From NCBI GenBank assembly GCA_040219275.1, contig JAVJSU010000076.1, positions 25,537 through 89,536 on the forward strand: a DNA stretch of 64,000 nucleotides, in the 5' to 3' direction. The stretch is from JAVJSU01 sp040219275. Its GTDB lineage: Bacteria; Chloroflexota; Anaerolineae; Aggregatilineales; Phototrophicaceae. A program made the translations under genes and the position numbers. Shown one piece after another: positions 8,295 to 17,294 of this stretch; position 1 is the first letter of the stretch; every line of letters begins with the position of its first letter. The notes under the pieces are model-generated. The model had not been told where the DNA came from and did no database searches. It saw only the letters and a program-made list of their open reading frames with translations.

Positions 8295-10988
8295 GTGCAA
8301 TACGGAATGAACCTCAATCCCCGCCATCCGGTGGGCAGACCCGCAGACATCAACGCATTACGTGGCGTGAAGTGGGCGCGGATTGTCTTTTCCGCCGCCG
8401 CCTCACGGGAGACAATCCAACAAGCCTTTAACGTGTATGACCATCAGGTGAATCAGTATAAAAGCATCGGCATGAACACGCTGATGGTGCTCAATCAGGA
8501 AACCTTCTGGGGGCATGGTCCGTGGGATCATGGCAATTGGGAGCGTTATGCACGGGAATTCGCCGCCGCGATTAAGCTGATTGTGGAGCGTTACCGCGGT
8601 AAAGGTGTCGCCTATCAAATCTGGAACGAAGGCGACATTCAAGGACACTCGTCTATTTTTGTTCCGGCGGCAGAATTCGCCAAAGTGTTGCGCGATGCCT
8701 ACGCCATCATCAAAGCGACTGATCCGGGTGCCATCGTCGTGCATGGTGGATTGGCGGCGGGCGCGGGCGATGCGGTCAAATATATCGCGGACATTCGTGC
8801 CGCGCTCGGCGGAAAATTGCCCGTCGATGCCATCGGAATTCACCCCTATGGACAATGGACACCGAATTTTGGCGGTACACCCAATTGGGGCGGGTGGCAT
8901 GGTAAATTGCAGGATTATATGTGGCATATCAATCGTGGGATGCCGCGCAACGTGCCGTTATGGATCACCGAAATCGGTATTTCTGAAAATGTGGTCTTTC
9001 CATCATCGCAATACCCGATGGTGGTTAAATATTTGGACGGTTTAAATCAATTTTTACGAAGCAATTACAGCAGTCGGGTGCCGGTGATGATCTGGTTCGC
9101 ATGGTCGGATATTATGCGGCAGGCGGGGATTTGTGACTATGGCAACAATCCGAAGCGGGCAGTCTATGATAAATTTTTTGATCTCGCCTCAAAATCAGAT
9201 TCGGAGTTACCCACCACAGGCGGTTCGCCAGATACCCAATTCGGCATTTTGCTGAAGCCGACGGTCAAACTGAGCATCCGTGACGGCGCGGGGACGACCT
9301 TTAAGCGCGTGGCGACGGTGGACATCAACGAAAGTGCTGTTGCGCTCGATCATCCGCTGACCGTGCAGGATAAAATCGGCAAAGACAACGCATGGCTGAA
9401 AATCCGCACGCCTTCCGGCACAGAGGGCTATGCGGCGGCGTGGTATCTGGAACTCGGCGATGTGATGCTGAGGACGACAGCATCCGGCGGGCTGAACATC
9501 CGCGCCGGAGCAGGCACAACGTATGATCGCGTCGGCTCAGTTATTCCCACAGACCCGATGATCTGCCTTGAACCGCTCGCCAACGTTGCCCGTGAAATCG
9601 GCACGCAGGGCGAATGGTTGCATGTGCGCCTCGCGGATGGCACAGAAGGCTATGCGGCGGCGTGGCTGGTGGATAAAGTCAATGATGCGCCCGCGCCGAC
9701 GGATTCCGGGGATACACCTGACGATACCGATACACCGGACGAATCCGACGATGACGTTCCGACCAAACTGCAAAAACACATCTTCCTCGCGCCCACGGTC
9801 AATCTCAATTTACGGAGTGAACCACAGGTCGCAGATAATCGGCTGACGACCATGAAAGAAGGCAGTTGTTTGCTGATGGTCGATGATCCACAGGGCGCGA
9901 TGAATACGCTCGGCGAAGGGGGCTGGATCAAGGTCAAAATGTCCGATGGCACGGCAGGCTGGACTTCCGCACAATATCTCAAGCGCATCGAACAGGCGGA
10001 ATGTGCCGACTTCGATCAATTTGACCTGAGCGAAGACGAAGAAACCGGAGGCGGGGAAGTCATTATCGAACCCGCCCCGATTTTGCCGATATTCGTCGCG
10101 CCGACCACCCGCCTGAATGCGCGGAGTGCGCCGGAAATTGGCAATAATGTGCTTGACGTGCTGGATGCAGGCGAATGTGTGCTGATTGTAGACGATCCGC
10201 AAAAAGCCTTTGAAACGCTTGGCAAAAGTGGTTGGCTGAAAATCCGCCGAGCGAACGCAAAAGAGGGCTGGGTTTCCGCGCAATATTTGACGCACATCAG
10301 CGATCCGCAAGCCATTTGTGCTGACCTGAGCAAATTTGATGTGTCGCTGGACGATCTGGTGAAAGATGATGGCAAGGACGACGACGATTTAATCAAGCCG
10401 ATTGAGGGTGAATTTATCGCCGATGGGTTCGACGCGCCGGTTGGCTCTGCGGAAGAACGGGCGAGCGATGATATGTGGCCCGGTGAATGGTTTGACCCGA
10501 CAGGCTACGCGGAAAACACCTATTCGGGTTATGTGAAAAACTGGAATGCCTATCACACAGGGGCGGATTTGAATTTGAACCGTCCACGCTGGAATGCGGA
10601 TAAGGGCGCGCCTGTCTATTCAATTGCCAGCGGAATCGTCACTTATGCAGAATTTCGCGTGCCGAGTTGGGGCAATCTGATTGTCATCAAGCATGATCCG
10701 CTACCGGATGGTACAGTCGCCTATTCACGTTATGGGCATCTTGCGCGGATGGACGTGAGCAAAGGGACACGCGTTGAACGTGGCACGGTCATCGGCACGA
10801 TTGGCTCTAATCTGGATAAAAGTGGCAAACCGTATGTCGGCGCGGAGCATCTGCATTTTGATGTCAGCGTCTCGGATAAACTGCAAGATAGTCCGGGGGA
10901 TTGGCCGCGCAAGGATTTAAAGCGGCTGAAAACCGATTACGCCGATCCGGTTGTGTTCATCGCGGAAAATCGCCCGAAAAAACGGTAA
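8295..10988 (+). CDS. Glycoside hydrolase-like barrel / SH3 repeats / M23 peptidase fusion
   Basis: An 897-residue multidomain protein. Residues 1-300 look like a clan GH-A TIM barrel: WNEGD supplies the likely acid/base Glu112 and WITEIGIS the likely nucleophile Glu226. Four SH3-like modules follow (about 315-385, 390-460, 490-570 and 600-680), each with an L-N-RSG/A-type core such as GGLNIRAGAGTTYDRV and VNLNLRSEPQ, separated by Asp/Thr-rich linkers. Residues about 735-870 form an M23 (LytM-like) peptidase with HTGADLN and HLHFD as zinc-binding motifs. The GTG start is preceded by GGAGGAAC at good spacing. No signal peptide is visible, which is odd for a protein with cell-wall-type domains. 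SH3 modules usually bind peptidoglycan. Substrate of the barrel is unknown. Confidence 0.85.
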   Translation: MQYGMNLNPRHPVGRPADINALRGVKWARIVFSAAASRETIQQAFNVYDHQVNQYKSIGMNTLMVLNQETFWGHGPWDHGNWERYAREFAAAIKLIVERYRGKGVAYQIWNEGDIQGHSSIFVPAAEFAKVLRDAYAIIKATDPGAIVVHGGLAAGAGDAVKYIADIRAALGGKLPVDAIGIHPYGQWTPNFGGTPNWGGWHGKLQDYMWHINRGMPRNVPLWITEIGISENVVFPSSQYPMVVKYLDGLNQFLRSNYSSRVPVMIWFAWSDIMRQAGICDYGNNPKRAVYDKFFDLASKSDSELPTTGGSPDTQFGILLKPTVKLSIRDGAGTTFKRVATVDINESAVALDHPLTVQDKIGKDNAWLKIRTPSGTEGYAAAWYLELGDVMLRTTASGGLNIRAGAGTTYDRVGSVIPTDPMICLEPLANVAREIGTQGEWLHVRLADGTEGYAAAWLVDKVNDAPAPTDSGDTPDDTDTPDESDDDVPTKLQKHIFLAPTVNLNLRSEPQVADNRLTTMKEGSCLLMVDDPQGAMNTLGEGGWIKVKMSDGTAGWTSAQYLKRIEQAECADFDQFDLSEDEETGGGEVIIEPAPILPIFVAPTTRLNARSAPEIGNNVLDVLDAGECVLIVDDPQKAFETLGKSGWLKIRRANAKEGWVSAQYLTHISDPQAICADLSKFDVSLDDLVKDDGKDDDDLIKPIEGEFIADGFDAPVGSAEERASDDMWPGEWFDPTGYAENTYSGYVKNWNAYHTGADLNLNRPRWNADKGAPVYSIASGIVTYAEFRVPSWGNLIVIKHDPLPDGTVAYSRYGHLARMDVSKGTRVERGTVIGTIGSNLDKSGKPYVGAEHLHFDVSVSDKLQDSPGDWPRKDLKRLKTDYADPVVFIAENRPKKR

Positions 10989-11092
10989 ATCGCTGGTCTC
11001 ATAACTCGCATTTTCTAACGACAGGTGTCCGAAAAGGTTTGAAAGGCAATTTGGAATTGGGCCATAGAGTAACCTTTCGGAGATCTATCTGG

Positions 11093-11650
11093 ATGGTGGG
11101 GATAATTATTGCTTTGGTCGCATTGCTCATGTTACGTCCGTTTCAAAAAGAAGATGTCGACACAAGTAACATGACCATAGACGAAGTGTCTTCATACGGA
11201 TTTTATGCCTATATCCTTCCAGACGAGATTATAGAATCGAGGGGCTGGACACAAACTATAAGCATGGTGTCACTCGACAGTCACTGCCGTCAGATAGACA
11301 CGATCTATCGTGAGAATCCGATTTGGATAGCTTATCAGGATGGTACATCGCGTGCGCCATTTTTTATAGCAATCGCGCCAACTTATTCTCATTCGTATAA
11401 TGGGAATTGGACTTCAGAGACTAGCGAAGTTGAGGCTTCCTTTGACCCGCATCTAGGAGTTGAATACTATATTGGAGATTCGGGTCATCTTGCGCTTAAA
11501 TTCGTAGATGATATAGGTATGCAAGTTGTTGTAAACGCCTGGCAAGATAAACTCAGTGTAGATGAAGTTATGATCCTTATTTCGCAACTTGAATATGCTG
11601 GATCAAATAGGGATACGCTTGGCAATCCGTGGGATAACGTATGTGAATAA
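11093..11650 (+). CDS. Hypothetical membrane-anchored protein
   Basis: This 185-residue protein has one N-terminal hydrophobic segment (VGIIIALVALLMLRPF) followed by a soluble domain, so it is probably anchored in the membrane with an outside domain. I do not recognise the family. The start is uncertain. ATG 11093 has a GGAG ten bases upstream, while a TTG at 11051 preceded by GAAAGG would add basic residues (HRVTFRRSIW) before the helix. The frame is open further back into the preceding gene, but that part is unlikely to be translated. The two cysteines (SHCRQ and the final NVCE) might pair. It lies about 100 bp downstream of the GH-M23 fusion gene and may be co-transcribed with it. Confidence 0.6.
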   Translation: MVGIIIALVALLMLRPFQKEDVDTSNMTIDEVSSYGFYAYILPDEIIESRGWTQTISMVSLDSHCRQIDTIYRENPIWIAYQDGTSRAPFFIAIAPTYSHSYNGNWTSETSEVEASFDPHLGVEYYIGDSGHLALKFVDDIGMQVVVNAWQDKLSVDEVMILISQLEYAGSNRDTLGNPWDNVCE

Positions 11651-11662
11651 CCCATACTTGCT

Positions 11663-11711
11663 AGAGAAAACACCGGACTTCTTAATTGTTTGAGGTGTTG
11701 GTGTTTTCTCT
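11663..11711 (+). terminator. Hairpin after the membrane-anchored protein gene
   Basis: AGAGAAAACACC and GGTGTTTTCTCT form a perfect 12-bp stem around a 25-base loop. It lies just after the stop codon. The right arm itself supplies the T-run. Confidence 0.6.
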
Positions 11712-11749
11712 GCTCGTTGATGCTATATAGAATTTACGTCTAACTTATG

Positions 11750-11785
11750 CCGGAGGGCAATTGAAAGCCCTGTTCACCCCTCCGG
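11750..11785 (-). terminator. GC-rich hairpin between convergent genes
   Basis: CCGGAGGG and CCCTCCGG form an 8-bp stem just beyond the stop codon of the small membrane protein encoded on the minus strand. No strong T-run is seen, so it may be a weak terminator. Confidence 0.4.
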
Positions 11786-11804
11786 TTACCGCTCGCTGAG
11801 TGGC

Positions 11805-12050
11805 TCACTCACTCTGCTGGAATTTTTTTACGTCGAGTTCGTAGAGTGTGCGATATTTGACCGCCTCACCGAACAACGACAAGCCGGAATTAAAGGCGAT
11901 CATGGACAATGTGCCGAGGATAAACCAGCGCACAAAGCCTTTTTTCTGCATCTTCGCTGAGATCGCCTGACCGAGTAACGCCAGCCCGAATCCGGTTAAG
12001 AGTAAGCCACGCGGGGCGAGTTCGTCCCATTTTTCATAATTTTCGTTCAT
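11805..12050 (-). CDS. Small membrane protein, function unknown
   Basis: An 81-residue protein with two hydrophobic helices (LLLTGFGLALLGQAIS and WFILGTLSMIAFNSGLSLFG) joined by a short basic loop (KMQKKGFVR). The N terminus MNENYEKWDEL is acidic. I chose the ATG at 12050, preceded by TTAGGA; upstream codons overlap the acpS gene and are not plausible. It lies downstream of acpS in the same direction with a gap of about 85 bp, so it may be its operon partner. I do not recognise the family. Confidence 0.6.
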   Translation of the reverse strand: MNENYEKWDELAPRGLLLTGFGLALLGQAISAKMQKKGFVRWFILGTLSMIAFNSGLSLFGEAVKYRTLYELDVKKFQQSE

Positions 12051-12135
12051 AAGTTCAGTCCTAACTTCCCATCCATTACAGCATACCCTAAGTTTACATC
12101 GAGTTTGTACCGTCGCAAGTCGAAACGCGTTAGGC

Positions 12136-12498
12136 TTAGCGGGCGACGGCGATTGCGGAGGCATAGTCTCTGGTATGCGTCAGGCTGATGTCCCATTCGG
12201 TTAAGCCGAGTTCTTCCGCGATGCGTGCCGCGTCCCCATGCAGATGCAAAACGGGGCGTTTACGCGGATTGTTGACGCGCACTTCGATCTCCACCCATTT
12301 AACATCCCCGATGCCCGTGCCGAGTGCCTTGGCGACAGCCTCTTTGGCGGCGATGCGTGCGGCTAGACGATGCGGTTGATCTTTGCAATCTTCGCGCTCA
12401 CCTTCCGTAAAAAAGCGTGTCATAAACTGTTCGCCGGAGCGTGCCATTCCCGCCGCGACCCGTTCATTTTCGATCATGTCAATCCCACAGCGAATCAT
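12136..12498 (-). CDS. acpS: Holo-[acyl-carrier-protein] synthase
   Basis: A 120-residue AcpS, which transfers 4'-phosphopantetheine from CoA to a serine of acyl carrier protein, activating it for fatty acid synthesis. The diagnostic motifs are GIDMIENERV with the Mg ligand Asp7 and RLAARIAAKEAVAKALG with Glu53. The C-terminal ISLTHTRDYASAIAVA matches the family's usual ending. Length is normal for the family. It is monocistronic or paired with the small membrane protein gene downstream. No other fatty acid synthesis genes are nearby. Confidence 0.96.
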   Translation of the reverse strand: MIRCGIDMIENERVAAGMARSGEQFMTRFFTEGEREDCKDQPHRLAARIAAKEAVAKALGTGIGDVKWVEIEVRVNNPRKRPVLHLHGDAARIAEELGLTEWDISLTHTRDYASAIAVAR

Positions 12499-12717
12499 GG
12501 CGTTTTGCCCCTGTTGTCATGCTTAATATCATTCATTATGTCTGTAGCAGAGTGAAGCGCGGTTAAATTATTGCGTCGACCATTAACAATTTACAATCAT
12601 CATGGAAAATTCAGCAAAATTACGAAACGAACGGTGCAGGTTGCGCCATGTTCGCGTACAATGGTAGATATTGTAAAGTGTCGTCTAAGCATAGTCCAGT
12701 AACACCAAGGAACACCC

Positions 12718-15306
12718 ATGCCGGATACAAAACCGCTTTCTATGCCAGATTTGGCTACCCTTCATGTGATCGCGCATTTACGCTGGGAACGTGAGTGGTA
12801 CGAGACCTATGAAATCCGTCAGGCACAACTGTTGGATGAAATCGCCCAGCTTCTGCAACAAATGGGGGAAACCACCGGAGATGCCCTGCGCTTTTATATT
12901 CTGGGTGGGCAGACCGTCATTGTCGAAGATGTCGCCGCCGTGCGCCCTGATTTGCTGGCGCTGATGGTTATTTACAATGCGGGTGGCAGGTTAGGCCTGG
13001 GTCCGTGGTATGTGCAGGTCGATCAAAATCTGGTCAGCGGGGAATCGCTCATCCGCAATTTGCTAACGGCACGGGTTGAAGCGGCAAAAAGCGGGATCAA
13101 ATTATTGCCAATTGCCTTTTCGCCGGAGCAGACCGCTAATGTCTCCCAATTACCACAAATTTTACGCGGTTTCGGCATTGGCACGGCGATGCTCAACACG
13201 GGTGATCCGCGCAACAACAAGCCCTATTATTGGAAAGCACCGGATAACAGTAGCATTCTGGTGCTCGGTCACGATTTGCCCAATGTATGGGTGGAGTCGC
13301 ATACCGATCTGATGAACGACAGCATCCAGATGCAACGTGCATTGCGCCCCGATGGACCGTTTTTGTGGTTGGTAGAACATAGCGAAACGGACGGTTCGGC
13401 TTCCGCGACACTAAATTACATTCACCAGAAAACCAACGTTCCGGTTTCTCAGATTGAGCTTGTAGAATATTTGCGGATTCTGCGCCGCAGTTTGACAGAA
13501 ACTTTACACGGTATGGTCAGAGGACCGTTGTTGCCCAAATCGCTGAAAGCACAGGCTTCCGGCACATTATCCTCCCGACTCTACTTAAAGCAGGCACACG
13601 CGCAGGTCGAGAACAAATTGCTCTACGCGGTAGAACCGTGGTTGGCGCTGGCGCTTACGCATGGCAACCTCAGCCAGCCCGATAATCCACAGGCGATGTT
13701 GCATCACGCATGGCGCACCCTGCACAAAAATCAGACGCTCTATACGCTCGGTGGAACGTCGATTGATGCAGTACAGACGAAAACCGAAAATGCTTATCAT
13801 GCGGTTGATGACATCGCGGAACAAATCATCGAAAAATCACTGAACGCGATTGAAGGTAAAGTCACCTCCCGCCATCCATCGCTCAAGCCCTCCGCCCGCA
13901 AGAATACGACGTATGTGGTCGTCTGGAATTCGCACAATTGGCCCATCAAGCAGGCGGTTTTTGTGCCGCTGACCTTGAATCAGGGTAGTTACCCGCTACG
14001 GTTACGCATCCCCGGTGATGAAGCCGAACAACCTTTTGGCTGGCAAGAAGCCGAGCACGGCGCGTTGCATAGCGGGACGATTAGCTTTATCGCAGATGCA
14101 CCCGCGCTTGGATATGCCGTTTACACACTGGAATTAAGCGACCAGCCCGTCGCCGAGCATCACTTCATCCATGAGACGAAAAACAACACGATTGGCAATG
14201 TCTTCGGCGAATCGCTGACGGCTACGCGCAATAATCTAAACTGGAAACGCGAAGACGGCACATTAACTGACCTCCTACGGTTTTTGGATGGCGGGGACGC
14301 GGGCGATGTGTATCATTATTGCCCGCCAATAGAAGATTCAATCATCGAAGGGTCGATGGTCAACGATGTGAAGACCATCTCATCGCCGGTTTACGAGCAA
14401 CTGGTCATCAATCACCGGATGCGCGTCGCCAATGAACTCAACGATGACCGTACCCGCAGTCGTGGTGTACGCTTGCTGGAACTGCAAACCACCGCTACTT
14501 TTTACGATAACATTCCGGGGGTGTTCTTCCGCACCACCTTTGAAAACACCGCTCAGGATCACCGTTTACGCGCCCATCTGCGTACCGGCATCGAGACTAA
14601 ATATGCCCTCACGCAGACTGCCTTTAACTTTGATCGTGTTGAGGTCGGCAATACGTATCCGACACAGGGACTCACGGCGGTGCATGATGGCGTGTCGTCG
14701 CTGGCATTGATGTCCCGCGGGTTGCCGGAAGTTGAAGCGCTCACAGAAGGCGATCAGGTGACTTTCGCCCTAACGTTAGCGCGGTCTGTCGGCTGGCTTA
14801 GTCGGGATGATCTGAGCGTGCGCGAGGGTGCGCTTGCGCCACACTTGCCCGTGCCGGATGCCCAATGTCAGCGGGTGATGAGCGCGGAATATGCACTCGT
14901 CGCCACGCCTGCCGGGGATCGTGCCGCCTTATTACGTGAGTCGATGATTTATAATTCGCCCCTACAAGCCTATCAATATGATGTGCGCCCCAGCCGCCCG
15001 CGCAGAAGTTTTCTGTCCATCCTCAGCGATCAAGCCACCGCTACAGAGACAGTCGATAGCGACGGCGCGGGAGTTATTTTGACGAGCTTTAAGCCACCGT
15101 CGAAGGGCAAAGGCTGGATGTTGCATCTGTATAATCCGCACGATCATGATGTGGAAGTGTTCGTCACGCCACACACCCGCCCCGAACAGGTGCATCTCTC
15201 CTCGCTTTCCGAGGATTCGCTCAAATTCATCGAAACCGACATGAATGGACGGGTACAGATCGCCATTACGGGCAATCAGTTGGTGGCGTTGCGCCTGTTA
15301 TTTTAA
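12718..15306 (+). CDS. GH38 alpha-mannosidase-like protein, catalytic residues replaced
   Basis: An 862-residue protein with the overall plan of bacterial family-38 alpha-mannosidases: N-terminal catalytic-type domain, helical middle, and a large beta-rich C-terminal part. Framework motifs are retained: GPWYVQVDQNLVSGESLIRN, SQLPQILRGFGI, SGTLSSRLYLKQA and GGTSIDAV. The catalytic positions are changed. The usual HTHWDREW is HLRWEREW, the usual PDxFGHxSQ is PEQTANVSQ, and the usual NHPHDSICG is NQTLYTLGG. Thus zinc ligands and nucleophile appear lost. It is therefore probably a non-catalytic carbohydrate-binding relative, unless a different mechanism operates. The frame is intact over 2.6 kb, so it is not a decaying gene. 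No signal peptide is visible. ATG start follows AAGGAACACCC. Confidence 0.85.
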   Translation: MPDTKPLSMPDLATLHVIAHLRWEREWYETYEIRQAQLLDEIAQLLQQMGETTGDALRFYILGGQTVIVEDVAAVRPDLLALMVIYNAGGRLGLGPWYVQVDQNLVSGESLIRNLLTARVEAAKSGIKLLPIAFSPEQTANVSQLPQILRGFGIGTAMLNTGDPRNNKPYYWKAPDNSSILVLGHDLPNVWVESHTDLMNDSIQMQRALRPDGPFLWLVEHSETDGSASATLNYIHQKTNVPVSQIELVEYLRILRRSLTETLHGMVRGPLLPKSLKAQASGTLSSRLYLKQAHAQVENKLLYAVEPWLALALTHGNLSQPDNPQAMLHHAWRTLHKNQTLYTLGGTSIDAVQTKTENAYHAVDDIAEQIIEKSLNAIEGKVTSRHPSLKPSARKNTTYVVVWNSHNWPIKQAVFVPLTLNQGSYPLRLRIPGDEAEQPFGWQEAEHGALHSGTISFIADAPALGYAVYTLELSDQPVAEHHFIHETKNNTIGNVFGESLTATRNNLNWKREDGTLTDLLRFLDGGDAGDVYHYCPPIEDSIIEGSMVNDVKTISSPVYEQLVINHRMRVANELNDDRTRSRGVRLLELQTTATFYDNIPGVFFRTTFENTAQDHRLRAHLRTGIETKYALTQTAFNFDRVEVGNTYPTQGLTAVHDGVSSLALMSRGLPEVEALTEGDQVTFALTLARSVGWLSRDDLSVREGALAPHLPVPDAQCQRVMSAEYALVATPAGDRAALLRESMIYNSPLQAYQYDVRPSRPRRSFLSILSDQATATETVDSDGAGVILTSFKPPSKGKGWMLHLYNPHDHDVEVFVTPHTRPEQVHLSSLSEDSLKFIETDMNGRVQIAITGNQLVALRLLF

Positions 15307-15485
15307 GCACGTCACAGGCATTCACGGTTACAACATTTTGCCGGAGATATTTACGCTCTAATTGTTCACAATCTGAGGGGAGAATCTAAATTATTTCCCA
15401 AAATACCTGACGTAACGCTTAAGAAACTGTATTATGATGGATGTATCATTCGCTTGCCAACCGTAACGATTGTGACTAAAGCCTT

Positions 15486-16763
15486 ATGTCTGCTTCCTCT
15501 GTCATTTTATATATCGAAGACGACCCCGCCAGCCGTAAATTGATTGAACGCGCTTTAGAAACTGCCGGATACACGGTGGTTTGTGCGGAAACGGCGCTAC
15601 GGGGCATTGATCTGGCGCGGAGTCTGCTCCCTGATTTAATCCTCACAGACATCAATCTGCCCGACCTTCAGGGACACGAACTTGCCAGCGTATTACGGAA
15701 TGAAGAGCGTTTCTTCCACACACCCATCGTCGCCTTAACGGGCACCAACACCGAGCTACAGCGTGATGTGGCGCTGGCGGCGGGCATTTCCGGCTATATG
15801 ACCAAACCGCTGAATGTATCGACATTGCGCGATCAGGTGAAATATTTTCTGGAAGGCGGGCGCGACTCCATTGATGCGGAACGTCTGCTTGCGGGTAAAA
15901 CGCGCTATACGAGAGAAGTCGTCACCCATCTGGAGCAACGTATCCGCCAGCTAGAAGATGCCAATGCCGCGCTACAACATCTTGACCAGATGAAAGAGAC
16001 CTTTATCCAGATTACCGCCCACGAACTCCGCACACCGTTGACGCTGGTTTATGGGTATGTCCGTCTGCTGGAAGATTTCCCGACTCTGCAAAGTTTGATG
16101 CGTCAGGACGAAGCCGTGTCTTCGCTGGTGAAGGGGCTGGTGGAATCGATTGAGCGGATGCACAGTGTCGTCAATGAAATCCTGATTATTAGTAAAATGC
16201 TGACGCGGGAAATCACCATGAACATCACGCAGATTGATTTAAGCATGATTTTACAACGCGTGATGAAAGGCTTTCAGGATGCCATCAACGAGCGCCATCT
16301 GAGTGTGGAGTTCGAGGCGACTCAATTTCCTCAGAACATGCGCGGTGATCCTGAGTTACTCCGGCTGGCATTTAGTAATCTGGTCGGAAACGCCGTAAAA
16401 TATACGCCGGACGGGGGCAATATTGCCGTTATGGGCGAGATGATTAACAGCACGGTGCGTATCAAAGTGCGCGATTCCGGTATCGGCATTGATGCGGAAG
16501 ATCAGCAATTCATCTTCGACAAGTTCCACACCGTCAACGATGCGGAGTTGCACAGTTCCAGCAAAACGGCGTTCGGCGGTGGTGGGATGGGGCTGGGTTT
16601 GCCGATTGCCAAAGGGATTGTCGAGGCGCACGGCGGCAACATTTTTGTCGAGAGTATCGGGCGCGATCCGTTGAGTTGTCCGGGCAGTACATTCACGGTG
16701 CATTTGCCCCTCGTCACGACGCGGACGCGTACAGGACGACTCGGCACGCAGGGGGATGAGTAA
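15486..16763 (+). CDS. Hybrid receiver-histidine kinase
   Basis: A 425-residue cytoplasmic signalling protein with the domains in reversed order. An N-terminal receiver domain (residues 1-125; EDD, Asp55 in LTDINLPD, TKPLN Lys) is followed by a short coiled-coil linker (VTHLEQRIRQLEDANAALQHL). Then come a HisKA domain with AHELRTPLTLVYGY (phospho-acceptor His179) and an HATPase domain with FSNLVGNAVKYTPDGG, RDSGIGID and GMGLGLPIAKGIVEAHGG. A receiver in front of the kinase suggests that kinase activity is controlled by an upstream phosphodonor. No adjacent response regulator gene is present, so the output partner lies elsewhere. The ATG start is at 15486. Confidence 0.93.
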   Translation: MSASSVILYIEDDPASRKLIERALETAGYTVVCAETALRGIDLARSLLPDLILTDINLPDLQGHELASVLRNEERFFHTPIVALTGTNTELQRDVALAAGISGYMTKPLNVSTLRDQVKYFLEGGRDSIDAERLLAGKTRYTREVVTHLEQRIRQLEDANAALQHLDQMKETFIQITAHELRTPLTLVYGYVRLLEDFPTLQSLMRQDEAVSSLVKGLVESIERMHSVVNEILIISKMLTREITMNITQIDLSMILQRVMKGFQDAINERHLSVEFEATQFPQNMRGDPELLRLAFSNLVGNAVKYTPDGGNIAVMGEMINSTVRIKVRDSGIGIDAEDQQFIFDKFHTVNDAELHSSSKTAFGGGGMGLGLPIAKGIVEAHGGNIFVESIGRDPLSCPGSTFTVHLPLVTTRTRTGRLGTQGDE

Positions 16764-16792
16764 AATAATCGGACGCAAAAATTATTTCATAA

Positions 16793-17100
16793 CCTGAATT
16801 CTGTTTAAGGTGAACATTTGTGAAAAATAGCTTTTAGCCGTGAGCTTTTGGCTTTTAGTTGCAAGGCTATAAAACTGGCTCAAAAAAACCGCATTGGGCT
16901 GAAACCCCAATGCTAAGATGACTTTCAAAACCCCACTGAAGTGGGCTATTCTCCCCGTACATTTGTGAAAATAGCCTGCTTCAGCAGGGTTTTACGCCAA
17001 TGTAGCCAATGGGTTTCAGCCATTGGCGGCACTTTGCAACAGAGCAGCTTTTGGCTTTTAGTTTGAAAAAACAATGCTTTTGCTAAAAGCCGAGAGCCAA
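16793..17100. repeat. Dispersed repeat (AGCTTTTGGCTTTTAG family) interrupted by the hairpin element
   Basis: The outer parts of this stretch (16793-16858 and 17046-17100) together match, in inverse complement, the uninterrupted sequence at 22912-23016. Shared blocks include CTGTTTAAGGTGA, AAAATAGCTTTTAGCCG and TGCTTTTGCTAAAAGCC. The only large difference is the hairpin element with one extra copy of the 16-bp AGCTTTTGGCTTTTAG. No coding potential is seen. Confidence 0.7.
16859..17045 (-). mobile_element. Four-hairpin MITE-like element, copy 2
   Basis: A second copy of the unit at 2861-3056, in the opposite orientation. Terminal TTGCAA...TTGCAACAGAGC ends and the four hairpins (GCATTGGG...CCCCAATGC, CCCCACTGAAGTGGG, CCTGCTTCAGCAGGG, CCAATGGGTTTCAGCCATTGG) are recognisable. 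The central core (16949-16972, containing CGTACATTTGTGAAAA) keeps the same orientation on the plus strand as in copy 1, although the arms are swapped. It is flanked on both sides by exactly AGCTTTTGGCTTTTAG (16843-16858 and 17046-17061), a 16-bp perfect direct repeat different from the one flanking copy 1. Confidence 0.7.
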
Positions 17101-17109
17101 TTGCGTGCC

Positions 17110-17294
17110 TCTCATGCCGCGCCCGCGCTTTATTTGCCAACTGCGTTACAATTGATGCGTGATGGACACGTCATGGACACGTTGATGGCGAACAATTTGT
17201 GTCGCATGTGCTTCCATTGGAGGACATCGGCAAGGCGATCAACATGGTGCGTGACCTGCGTGGTGAAGTCATCAAAATCGTCATCATGCCGTAG
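17110..17294 (+). pseudogene. Remnant of a zinc-type (MDR) dehydrogenase C terminus
   Basis: The last 37 codons before the TAG at 17292 read DGEQFVSHVLPLEDIGKAIN, continue with a MVRDLRGE segment, and finish with VIKIVIMP. This strongly resembles the end of medium-chain dehydrogenase/reductases. The preceding stretch in another frame (ALQLMRDGHVMDTL) fits the immediately upstream part of the same family, so a frameshift lies near 17183. No further upstream portion of the gene is present; instead the hairpin element and its repeat host abut it. I read it as a decayed gene fragment. Family assignment is from motif memory and not from a search. Confidence 0.5.

Noticed and set aside
12370..12555. 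61-codon frame upstream of the GH38-like gene
   Set aside because: Antisense to acpS and its promoter, with no supporting features.
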